DNA from: Methanocorpusculum sp.
Lineage (GTDB): Archaea > Halobacteriota > Methanomicrobia > Methanomicrobiales > Methanocorpusculaceae
Length of the DNA: 7,609 nucleotides
Assembly: GCA_030539595.1 (NCBI GenBank)
Contig: JAUNXW010000074.1
Location: forward strand, 1-7,609
Direction: 5' to 3'
The position numbers and the translations under genes were made by a program. Under the pieces are notes generated by a model. That model was given only the letters and a program-made list of their open reading frames with translations. It ran no database searches and was not told the DNA's origin. Below, one piece after another: positions 1-5,748 of this stretch. The number at the start of each line of letters is the position of its first letter. Within the stretch, counting starts at the first letter, position 1.

Positions 1-16
1 TTGAGATTGTGATTTG
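1..16 (+). repeat. Left copy of 16-nt near-identical direct repeat
   Basis: TTGAGATTGTGATTTG matches the last 16 bases of the window (7594-7609) with one mismatch, G versus C at the ninth base, in the same orientation. A related piece in reverse orientation, CAAATCTCAA, lies at 375-384 before the pilin gene. This suggests a dispersed intergenic motif whose full extent runs off the window. No function can be assigned. Confidence 0.5.
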
Positions 17-36
17 TTGGTCTTTGGGAGTATATT

Positions 37-299
37 GTTACACCACGAAAGCCACGCGAAAAAATACTAAAAGCACGAAAAAAAAAATCGGTTGATCTTA
101 TCTTTCATAGCAAAACACGAAATCTAACGAAAATCACAAAAGGCTTGCTGTTAATTCTTCTTGTGAATCACCTCTGAAAATATAGCAATCCTTTTGTGAT
201 TTTCGTTAGATTTCGTGTATTGCTATGTAAGATAAATCCAACCAAACACATTAGTTTTCGTGGTATTCGTATTTTTTCGTGTGATTTTCGTGGTGTAAC
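37..299. repeat. Large imperfect inverted repeat (about 110-nt arms, 46-nt centre)
   Basis: The left arm (37-143) and right arm (190-299) are reverse complements over most of their length. The outer 14 bp are perfect (37-50 with 286-299). The innermost 29 bp are perfect (115-143 with 190-218), followed by an 8-bp match (106-113 with 220-227). Between these the arms match imperfectly with small indels. The centre (144-189) is unpaired. Both arms are built from the short unit CACGAAA and its variants, for example CCACGAAA, CACGCGAAA and AACACGAAA. No reading frame of note lies inside and I see no clear target-site duplication at the edges (TATATT left, GAAACG right). It could be a MITE-like non-autonomous element, a large cruciform or RNA hairpin, or a recombination-built palindrome of an intergenic repeat family. 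The structure is seen directly; its nature is inference. Confidence 0.85.
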
Positions 300-339
300 G
301 AAACGAATCCCCTATCAACAGAACAACTTAGACTAAATC

Positions 340-370
340 TTGTCCAACGGATTTTTTCACGATTGGACAA
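340..370. repeat. 8-bp inverted repeat TTGTCCAA / TTGGACAA
   Basis: TTGTCCAA (340-347) and TTGGACAA (363-370) are perfect reverse complements around a 15-nt centre. The right half continues into sequence whose reverse complement, GAGTTTGTCCAATCGTG (358-374), resembles GAGCCTGTCCAATAGTG at 7555-7571. Such GAG..TGTCCAA sequences are reminiscent of insertion-sequence terminal repeats, so this may be the scar of an IS end upstream of the pilin gene. No transposase is visible, so this remains a weak suggestion. Confidence 0.4.
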
Positions 371-397
371 ACTCCAAATCTCAACCGAATTTAAGGC

Positions 398-417
398 AAA
401 GATATTTAGATAATGAA
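398..417 (+). promoter_or_regulatory. Possible TATA region of the pilin gene
   Basis: An AT-rich stretch AAAGATATTTAGATAATGAA lies 25-44 nt before the ATG at 442. Depending on which AT block binds TBP, transcription would start within about 10 nt of the ATG. No Shine-Dalgarno sequence precedes 442, which fits a leaderless or very short leader transcript. A second AT block (434-441) lies too close to the ATG to serve as its TATA box. The call rests on position and composition only. Confidence 0.3.
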
Positions 418-441
418 TACAATAATAACTCACTATATATT

Positions 442-1707
442 ATGTCCTCCACTCTATCAGAGTTCAGACAAAATTCTGATTCTGCAATATCTCCGGTTAT
501 AGCTGTACTGCTTATTTTGGCTCTTACTGTTGTTACTGCTGCAATTGTCGGTGCGTTTGCAATGGGAATTATCAATCCGGGTTCACTTAACGGTAAAATT
601 GTGGGAGTTACTGCCGAATCATATTTAAACGGAAACGATCACGGAGTTAGAATGACTTTGTGGGGCGGTGAGGATTTTGACCAGCTTGAAAGTGTGAGAG
701 CTGAGATTGGCGGATACAATCTTCTCACATCAGAAGGCGGAAACAGTGTAACAAATCTTGTTGTCGGAGGAAAATATGAATTCTCTCTTAGGGCAGCATA
801 TGAGACTGATGATAGTGAAGGAACTGAAGTAATTTATACCCGGGTTATCAATGCAGATGCGATGAATGGTGTACCTGTAAATTTTATCGGAAAATTCAAA
901 GACGGTACTGAGCAGGTAATTTATATGTGGAGGCTTTCAGTACCCGGAATCAGCGGCTCTAACGGAATATTTTATAATGATGGAGATATTTCTGTATCTG
1001 GTTACTTTCAAAATAAAACCTCACCAGCACGCGGTTTTGCGGTTATACGCAATTCTGATTCTGTGAAATCTGTTAAAATCACAGCAATCAATCTTCAAGA
1101 TACTGAAGGACACAAATATTCAGGGACTGATAAGTTATCCAACTCAGTCAAGAACGGTTTGAAATTTTCAAATTCCGACGAACTCAAGTTCCCGTTTATA
1201 GCTGGAACTGGTAGTACAAATTCACCATATGTAAAAGGCACAATTTCTGACTCTCTTACGGGGACTGTCAATGTTAAAGTAATTTACAATGATGAGACTT
1301 CAAGAGACATTTCAGATATTTCTGTTGAACTCAAACCCCGTGTAGGTACATTTGTAAATCCTGATTATGCAGGCAGTATATTTAATTATAGAGAATCTAT
1401 AATATCTAATGATGATGATGATGAATTTTATGTTAAGTTTAACACCAATGACATATTGGGTCCCAAGGCAACGTTTTTCATAGGGCTTGAAACAGGCAGC
1501 GACAATTCCAAACTTCACAGCTACCCTGGAGAAATTGATGCGGCTTACTACTCAGAATCCGGTCACAGAGTTTACGGAACTTTTGATTTAGAAAGTAAAA
1601 ACCCGTCTACCGTTGTGGCTTTCTATGTTTACAGAACACTTGATGAATCGCCTGTGTGGTATATCGTTGACAAAAAAACTGTAGGCGAACTCATATCAAA
1701 ACCCTGA
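442..1707 (+). CDS. Archaeal type IV pilin-like surface protein, large ectodomain
   Basis: The 421-residue product starts with a short charged/polar leader (residues 1-14) followed by AISPVIAVLLILALTVV and a hydrophobic stretch to about residue 41. This is the signature of the euryarchaeal type IV pilin N-terminal domain (DUF1628 type). Prepilin peptidase (PibD/EppA type) would be expected to cut near S14/A15, leaving a hydrophobic helix for filament or membrane anchoring. The rest (about 42-421) is a polar, probably beta-rich exported domain with no cysteines that I noticed. It includes segments such as KFKDGTEQVIYMW and VNVKVIYNDET, and an acidic NDDDDE patch encoded by GATGATGATGATGAA near 1410. 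The frame is open back to a TTG at 340, but ATG 442 is preferred because it places the leader at normal length. At 421 residues it is far longer than usual pilins of 120-200, so it may be a minor pilin, adhesin or cell-surface protein using a pilin anchor. No assembly genes lie nearby. The N-terminal assignment is firm; the ectodomain role is unknown. Confidence 0.85.
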   Translation: MSSTLSEFRQNSDSAISPVIAVLLILALTVVTAAIVGAFAMGIINPGSLNGKIVGVTAESYLNGNDHGVRMTLWGGEDFDQLESVRAEIGGYNLLTSEGGNSVTNLVVGGKYEFSLRAAYETDDSEGTEVIYTRVINADAMNGVPVNFIGKFKDGTEQVIYMWRLSVPGISGSNGIFYNDGDISVSGYFQNKTSPARGFAVIRNSDSVKSVKITAINLQDTEGHKYSGTDKLSNSVKNGLKFSNSDELKFPFIAGTGSTNSPYVKGTISDSLTGTVNVKVIYNDETSRDISDISVELKPRVGTFVNPDYAGSIFNYRESIISNDDDDEFYVKFNTNDILGPKATFFIGLETGSDNSKLHSYPGEIDAAYYSESGHRVYGTFDLESKNPSTVVAFYVYRTLDESPVWYIVDKKTVGELISKP

Positions 1708-1756
1708 CCATCAAAATAGAAACTCTCTATACCTCAAACCTCCATACATCAAATAC

Positions 1757-2065
1757 ATGAAATCATTACCCTTAGACAGAAAACAAAGCGGGAAAGCCAC
1801 CGTCATCTGCTGCGGAAAAGAAGTCTCCGTTCACTCAACCTGTGTCTTCTGCTCAAAATGCGCTGGAATCAGAGTAAACCGCAGAGTAACACCCAACCCT
1901 TACGCCCAGACACTCAGAGGTTCTAAAGGCGGAATGACTTACGACGAAAGTCTGATGGAATCCATGGCAATGTTTAATACAGTCATCGAAGACAAAAACG
2001 CAACCGATATTGAATGCGCAGACGACGAAGGAACAGGGTACCTTCCGTTAACACGCAGACGCTAA
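1757..2065 (+). CDS. Small cysteine-rich protein of unknown function (putative zinc-binding)
   Basis: I do not recognise a family for this 102-residue product. Its N-terminal third carries a compact cluster: C18, C19, H26, C29, C32 and C35, reading ICCGKE...HSTCVFCSKC. That is enough for one zinc site or a small metal centre. After the cluster come a basic segment (RVNRRVTPNP, about 39-48), then a neutral to acidic helix-like tail (MTYDESLMESMAMF...) ending in TRRR. There is no signal peptide or membrane segment. The ATG at 1757 has no Shine-Dalgarno. A weak TATA-like CTATAC (1727-1732) lies about 28 nt upstream, which would give a leaderless transcript. The codon use looks like genuine coding sequence, with C/A third positions as in neighbouring genes. 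Its last 18 nt overlap the 3' end of convergent cobS. A nucleic-acid-binding or metal-carrier role is possible but is inference. Confidence 0.6.
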   Translation: MKSLPLDRKQSGKATVICCGKEVSVHSTCVFCSKCAGIRVNRRVTPNPYAQTLRGSKGGMTYDESLMESMAMFNTVIEDKNATDIECADDEGTGYLPLTRRR

Positions 2066-2791
2066 GCACGCGAATACAACAAACACAACCATTTTTACAA
2101 TCTCATTGGATGCGCCCGTAACGTCGCCGTTAACACCGCCGAACAATTTTTTCGCGGTAAACAGAAGAACCGCAAAAGTAATCAGAAGCGCAATAACAGA
2201 CGCGACCGCATAAATTCTCACCTGCAGAAGAATAAAAAGAGGTACAGTCAGCAGAAGAGTGTAAACACAGAATCTTCGCTTCGACAAATCATAAATATAT
2301 TTCTGAATACCTTCGTGAAAAGGTTTTCCAAGAGCCGAGAAAAGTCCCATCGAAGTTTTTCCGAGAATCTCCGCAAAGAACACAGCAACCCCAATCCAGA
2401 GAACGGGAAGGCTTGCAAGCGATGCAAAAGAAATCAGAACAACCATAATTCCCAAAGCAAGAGCTCCCGCGCCTGTTGTTCTGTCGGTCATTGCGCCAAT
2501 TCTTTTTTCCCGGCTGCCGTGAGCCATAAGCCCGTCACCGAAATCCAACAGCCCGTCAAAATGATTCGCGCCCGAAATAAAAACAGCAAGAGCTATTGTT
2601 ACCGCCGCAATAACCGCTGAATTGCTGAAATTCAGATAATATGCCAGAAGCGAAGGAATCATACACACAGCGCCCGTAACATATCCCGCTATTGGATATA
2701 TCCAGCTGTGTTTTGCGAAATTATCAAAGTCAACAGGTTTACCTAGCGGAAATATCGTGGTAAACTGCAGCAGAGCGGCGAGCTGTTTCAT
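2048..2791 (-). CDS. cobS: Adenosylcobinamide-GDP ribazoletransferase (cobalamin synthase) CobS
   Basis: The 247-residue membrane protein matches the CobS family, whose members join activated alpha-ribazole (or its phosphate) to adenosylcobinamide-GDP in the last steps of cobalamin assembly at the cytoplasmic membrane. Supporting motifs are the N-terminal LLQFTTIFPLGKP (7-19), the acidic metal/substrate motif HFDGLLDFGDG (77-87), the following HGSREKRIGAMTDRTTGAGA region, and GGVNGDVTGASNE (218-230) near the C-terminus. Several long hydrophobic helices separate these, including about 58-74 and 107-140, and the last 20 residues are again hydrophobic. The length is normal for the family (about 240-260). 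The gene is divergent from cobT with 37 nt between start codons, so the two consecutive-step enzymes probably share a control region. No Shine-Dalgarno is seen; a TATATC-like box about 30 nt upstream suggests a leaderless mRNA. Its 3' end overlaps the convergent small gene by 18 nt. Confidence 0.93.
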   Translation of the reverse strand: MKQLAALLQFTTIFPLGKPVDFDNFAKHSWIYPIAGYVTGAVCMIPSLLAYYLNFSNSAVIAAVTIALAVFISGANHFDGLLDFGDGLMAHGSREKRIGAMTDRTTGAGALALGIMVVLISFASLASLPVLWIGVAVFFAEILGKTSMGLFSALGKPFHEGIQKYIYDLSKRRFCVYTLLLTVPLFILLQVRIYAVASVIALLITFAVLLFTAKKLFGGVNGDVTGASNEIVKMVVFVVFACLASAC

Positions 2792-2828
2792 GTAGATTTA
2801 TTTTTGTAAGTTCTAAATGATATAACCA
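2792..2828. promoter_or_regulatory. Divergent cobS/cobT promoter region
   Basis: Only 37 nt separate the two start codons. On the plus strand AGATTTATTTTT (2794-2805) is centred about 29 nt before the cobT ATG. On the minus strand GGTTATATCAT (2817-2827) is centred about 30 nt before the cobS ATG. In archaea the TATA box sits about 26-28 nt before the transcription start, so both genes would be transcribed as leaderless or nearly leaderless mRNAs, each from a box lying next to the opposite gene's start. No Shine-Dalgarno is present on either side, which agrees. Confidence 0.5.
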
Positions 2829-3830
2829 ATGACATTCATTTCGACAAGAGCGGATTTCCCGTGTGAAAATCCGCAGTTCGCACTAATACTTTCCAACTCG
2901 CTTGTCTCAACAATAAAAGGCGTTTCGGGCGCGGGAGAAAATCCGGAATCAAGTTTAATGGTTCCTCCGCTTGACGCAGAACTCATCATCAACGGAAAAC
3001 TTTCAGGAGACTTAACCCCGAATACTCCGACAGGATGTCCCACACCTGCATCAATTACCCTTTCGATGATGGATTTAACGAAAATCACGCCCGTGATGAT
3101 TTCATCTGGTCTCAAATATCTTCCGACAGTCCCACATTTTGCTCTCGGAGAAAATGCTGGCGGTGACCCGCGCGAAGGAGACGCTGTTCCAAACGCGGGA
3201 GCACTTTACGAAAAAGGAAAATGGCTCGGCAAGTATTTTTCAAAAACCTGCGACCTGCTCGTCCTTGGAGAATGTCTCCCCGGAGGAACAACAACAGCAT
3301 TATGCGTTTTGCGCGCTCTTGGATACAACGCGAAAGTCAGCAGTTGTCTTGTGGAAAATCCCGTGTCGCTTAAAGAAGAAATTGCCGCAGAGGCTCTTGA
3401 AAAAGTTCGCGGAATCACAGACCCTCTTGAAATCGTTTCAAAAATCGGAGACCCCATGATTCCTGTTGCCGCAGGAATTGCCGCAACATATAAAGGCAAA
3501 TTATTTTTCGCGGGAGGAACACAGATGCTTGCTTCGGCAGCTGTATCAAGAGCGCTTGGAACTGCAGTTCCCGATGTTGTCACAACCGTCTACGTAGTGG
3601 AAGACAACTCCGCTTCGTTTAAAGAGACCGCAGCGGCAATAGGTGCAGACATTTACTATGTTGACCCGGAATTTGATACAATTGGTCACGAAGGTCTTTC
3701 CAGATACGCAAAAGGTGAGATTAAAGAAGGTTCGGGTGCAGGCGGGGCAATGTTTCTTGCGGCAATTCTCGGATACCCGCCCGAGCTGATTCGCGACTGC
3801 ATAAAAGAACACGTAAACCGTTACGCCTGA
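2829..3830 (+). CDS. cobT: Archaeal CobT-type nicotinate-nucleotide phosphoribosyltransferase
   Basis: The 333-residue protein belongs to the archaeal CobT group (MJ1598/UPF0284), distant from but homologous to bacterial CobT. That family transfers phosphoribose from nicotinate mononucleotide to the lower-ligand base, producing the alpha-ribotide later attached by CobS. Visible signatures are NTPTGCPTPA (65-74), the glycine-rich GECLPGGTTTAL (147-158), GDPMIPVAAGI (207-217), FAGGTQM (227-233) and EGSGAGGA (300-307) close to the C-terminus. The N-terminal LILSNSLVSTIKGVSGAG corresponds to the usual family start, which supports ATG 2829. The length is close to the 330-360 typical of the group. 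The base used (5-hydroxybenzimidazole in many methanogens, or another) cannot be read from the sequence. The stop codon overlaps the next gene's ATG (TGATG), so downstream translation is probably coupled. Confidence 0.9.
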   Translation: MTFISTRADFPCENPQFALILSNSLVSTIKGVSGAGENPESSLMVPPLDAELIINGKLSGDLTPNTPTGCPTPASITLSMMDLTKITPVMISSGLKYLPTVPHFALGENAGGDPREGDAVPNAGALYEKGKWLGKYFSKTCDLLVLGECLPGGTTTALCVLRALGYNAKVSSCLVENPVSLKEEIAAEALEKVRGITDPLEIVSKIGDPMIPVAAGIAATYKGKLFFAGGTQMLASAAVSRALGTAVPDVVTTVYVVEDNSASFKETAAAIGADIYYVDPEFDTIGHEGLSRYAKGEIKEGSGAGGAMFLAAILGYPPELIRDCIKEHVNRYA

Positions 3831-4363
3831 TGAAAGATTTAGCCGAAAAAATTTCAGAGAAAGGCTTCCGATGTCTTCGCTGCGGAAAATGCTGCAGCGG
3901 AGACGATAACGAAGTTATGGTCTCTCCCGAGGAAGTCGATTTGCTTGTGAAAGCCTCCGGGCTTTCCTTCGATGAAATCGCAGAGCCTTACCCTTCGTGG
4001 ATTGAAGAAAGCGGAGCGAAATTTACTTTCGGGTGGGTTCTCAAAAGGGGCGAGGACGGGAACTGTATTTTTCTGAAAGAGAAAAAATGCAGTGTGTATA
4101 ATTCCCGCCCGCATATCTGCAGAACCTACCCGTTTATGCTTGACGGCTTTGATCTTCTGACTTCTGAGTGCGAGGGAGTGGGAAGCTGTAAAATTTCTGA
4201 GGAAACAGAGCAGACAGCCAGAGATTTACTTGCCAGAAGAGACGCTGAGGATAAAGAGTTCGAGCTGACGAAAGAGCAGTACCAAAAGCATAGTATTGTC
4301 AAAGATTCAATAATTATCTTCGACAGCCGCGGTGCTCACAGAATAAATAATAAAAATGACTGA
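3830..4363 (+). CDS. YkgJ-type cysteine-cluster protein
   Basis: The 177-residue product carries the YkgJ/CxxCxxCC signature: C15-x2-C18-G-K-C21-C22 at the N-terminus, then C79, C87 and C97 in NCIFL...KKCSVYNSRPHICRTYPF, plus C114 and C120. Members of this family (UPF0153 type) are predicted to bind a metal, zinc or an Fe-S cluster; for most, no reaction is established. The RPxxCRxYPF block is its second hallmark and is intact. The C-terminal third is charged and probably helical. No signal peptide or membrane segment is seen. The gene has no Shine-Dalgarno and starts within the cobT stop codon; its end overlaps traB by 8 nt. It is therefore almost certainly co-translated with both, but the sequence does not show that it works in cobalamin synthesis. 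Confidence 0.85.
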   Translation: MKDLAEKISEKGFRCLRCGKCCSGDDNEVMVSPEEVDLLVKASGLSFDEIAEPYPSWIEESGAKFTFGWVLKRGEDGNCIFLKEKKCSVYNSRPHICRTYPFMLDGFDLLTSECEGVGSCKISEETEQTARDLLARRDAEDKEFELTKEQYQKHSIVKDSIIIFDSRGAHRINNKND

Positions 4364-5612
4364 AATACACATCGTAGGAACTGCGCATGTTTCGCAGAAA
4401 AGTATAGAAGAAGTCCGTGAAACAGTTGACGCAGTGAACCCTGATGTAATCGCAATTGAGTTAGACCCGGGTCGTTTTGCGGCGCTGAAACAGCAGATGA
4501 GGGAAGCAGCGGGCGAAACAATTCCGGAAGACAATAAAGCGCCGGAAGTAAAATCGCTTTTGAAGGGCAATTTCACTCTGATGCTGATTCAGTGGATACT
4601 TGCCTACGTTCAGAGAAAAATCGGTATGAATGTGGGTGTTGAGCCGGGCGCTGAGATGAAGGCAGCAATAGAAATTGCACAAGAGCGCAATATCAGACTT
4701 CTTTTAATCGACAGGGACATAAGAATTACTCTGGGCAGATTCTGGGGCAATATGAAGTTCACGGAAAAAATAAAACTTGTCTGGGTTTTAATCCGTTCGG
4801 TTGCCGGAAAAGATGAGGAGACGGATGAGATTGATTCCGTTACGGTTGATTCTTTGACCAATCCGGATGTTATTGAGATGGCGCTTGAGGAGTTTCATAA
4901 ATTTTCTCCCGCGGGTGCGAACGCTTTAATAGACGAGCGTGATGCGTATCTTGCGAACGGGATTGTAAATCTTGAAAAAAGCTCGTTTGAAAGAGCCGTT
5001 GTTGTCTGCGGTGCGGGGCATCTTCCGGGAATTAATAAGTTCAGGGAACATCCGGAAACTCTTCCGACAATTGCGTCGCTTAATGAGATGCCGAAAAAAT
5101 ATCCGTGGGGCAAGATTCTCGGCGGAGTTTTCATTGCGATGTTTGCGGTGATTATTATTGCCATTGCGTTTTCGGGCGCGACGGAACTTTTGATCTGGGC
5201 AATTGTCTGGTGGGTTGTAATTAACGGAGCTCTTGCGGCTCTTGGAACGATTCTTGTCAGAGGTCATCCTCTGTCTGTTGCGACTTCCGCGGTTCTTGCG
5301 TGGATGACTTCTCTGAATCCTTTCCTTGCCTGCGGGTGGTTTGCGGCAATTGTTGAGGCGAAGATGAGACCTCCGACGGCAGGGGACTTTAAGGCAATTA
5401 CTAAGGCTGAGACGATTAAGGAGATGTTTTCTGTGCCTTTGTTCAGAATTATTCTTGTCGCTGCGGGCTCAAATCTTGGGAGTACGCTTGGAACGATTTG
5501 TTTCTTCCTGTTCCTGACGCCTGTTTTAGGAGTGGATATTGATATGATGAAGGATATTCTGATTACAGGGTTTACGAATCTCTGGAATTTCATAATCAGT
5601 CCTTTCGTCTGA
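4356..5612 (+). CDS. TraB/PrgY-family membrane protein (Tiki-like GX2H fold)
   Basis: The 418-residue product has an N-terminal soluble TraB domain (about 1-245) and a C-terminal membrane part. The family's paired GX2H motifs are present as GTAH (8-11) and GAGH (219-222), with the conserved glutamate in AIELDPGR (33-40) and IDRDIRIT (118-125) between them. TraB, PrgY and eukaryotic Tiki share this fold; Tiki is a metalloprotease, and PrgY/TraB reduce pheromone activity in enterococci. Four hydrophobic stretches follow, roughly 253-273, 277-301, 308-333 and 362-391, with a last hydrophobic tail to 418. This matches the usual archaeal TraB architecture and length. Substrate and topology cannot be read here. 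The start ATG lies inside the end of the upstream gene (ATGACTGA), implying coupled translation, and a run of eight T follows the stop. Peptidase or peptide-binding activity is inference from the fold. Confidence 0.88.
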   Translation: MTEIHIVGTAHVSQKSIEEVRETVDAVNPDVIAIELDPGRFAALKQQMREAAGETIPEDNKAPEVKSLLKGNFTLMLIQWILAYVQRKIGMNVGVEPGAEMKAAIEIAQERNIRLLLIDRDIRITLGRFWGNMKFTEKIKLVWVLIRSVAGKDEETDEIDSVTVDSLTNPDVIEMALEEFHKFSPAGANALIDERDAYLANGIVNLEKSSFERAVVVCGAGHLPGINKFREHPETLPTIASLNEMPKKYPWGKILGGVFIAMFAVIIIAIAFSGATELLIWAIVWWVVINGALAALGTILVRGHPLSVATSAVLAWMTSLNPFLACGWFAAIVEAKMRPPTAGDFKAITKAETIKEMFSVPLFRIILVAAGSNLGSTLGTICFFLFLTPVLGVDIDMMKDILITGFTNLWNFIISPFV

Positions 5613-5616
5613 ATTA

Positions 5617-5624
5617 TTTTTTTT
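5617..5624 (+). terminator. T-tract terminator after the cobT-traB operon
   Basis: Eight consecutive T begin 5 nt after the TraB stop codon, within ATTATTTTTTTTG. Archaeal RNA polymerase commonly stops at such T-runs without needing a hairpin. It separates the cobT operon from the riboflavin genes. Confidence 0.55.
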
Positions 5625-5667
5625 GAAAGCACCCAACTCATTTCGAGGTAATAACTCAAAACAGAGA

Positions 5668-5726
5668 TTACTTATGTCTGCACCGCAAATAAGTAACTAC
5701 ATCAAAAATAAGTTGAGGTGCATAAG
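5668..5726 (+). promoter_or_regulatory. Structured ribE leader with alternative hairpins and 19-nt-phased boxes
   Basis: Two mutually exclusive foldings are visible. First, TTACTTAT (5668-5675) pairs with ATAAGTAA (5689-5696), leaving the ribosome binding site free. Second, CTTA (5671-5674) plus TGCACC (5679-5684) pair with GGTGCATAAG (5717-5726), ten pairs with a 4-nt bulge, covering most of the GAGGTG Shine-Dalgarno. In addition the hexamer ATAAGT occurs three times at constant 19-nt steps: inverted at 5670-5675, direct at 5689-5694 and direct at 5708-5713. Two of these belong to the longer direct repeat AAATAAGT. The region could be a translational switch or a DNA operator, for instance for a riboflavin regulator such as RbkR. 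I do not recognise it as an FMN riboswitch and cannot confirm the operator sequence of any regulator. Confidence 0.45.
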
Positions 5727-5748
5727 AAACGTTTACAGGAATTGTTGA
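5674..5748 (+). CDS. Possible 24-codon upstream ORF overlapping the ribE start
   Basis: ATG at 5674 opens a 24-codon frame, beginning MSAPQISNYIKNK and stopping at TGA 5746-5748. It runs across the ribE Shine-Dalgarno and start in a different frame. No Shine-Dalgarno precedes it, and its ATG lies at the edge of the 5668-5696 hairpin. If translated it would interfere with or couple to ribE initiation. It may equally be chance; there is no homology I recognise. Confidence 0.2.
   Translation: MSAPQISNYIKNKLRCIRNVYRNC
5715..5720 (+). promoter_or_regulatory. Shine-Dalgarno GAGGTG that fixes the ribE start
   Basis: GAGGTG is an excellent match to the anti-Shine-Dalgarno of archaeal 16S rRNA and lies 8 nt before the ACG at 5729. 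It is among the strongest ribosome binding sites in the window. No ATG, GTG or TTG in the ribE frame is near it, so it points at ACG as the initiation codon. Confidence 0.75.

Noticed and set aside
37..299. CRISPR array
   Set aside because: The CACGAAA units are irregular, short and arranged as one palindrome, with no regular spacers and no cas genes.
340..441. Pilin starting at TTG 340
   Set aside because: It would put 34 polar residues before the leader, and the region overlaps an inverted repeat. ATG 442 gives a normal class III signal peptide.
2315..2620. 101-codon ORF on the plus strand opposite cobS
   Set aside because: Its product is a low-complexity K/R/S/N-rich string typical of an antisense shadow, and cobS is clearly the real gene there.
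3206..3583. 125-codon ORF on the minus strand inside cobT
   Set aside because: It is an antisense shadow of the conserved CobT core with no recognisable motif.
5264..5659. 131-codon minus-strand ORF over the end of traB
   Set aside because: It is antisense to the TraB membrane segments and shows no family features.
5613..5728. FMN riboswitch before ribE
   Set aside because: The region is only 116 nt and AT-rich, and I do not see the conserved GC-rich core segments of the FMN element.
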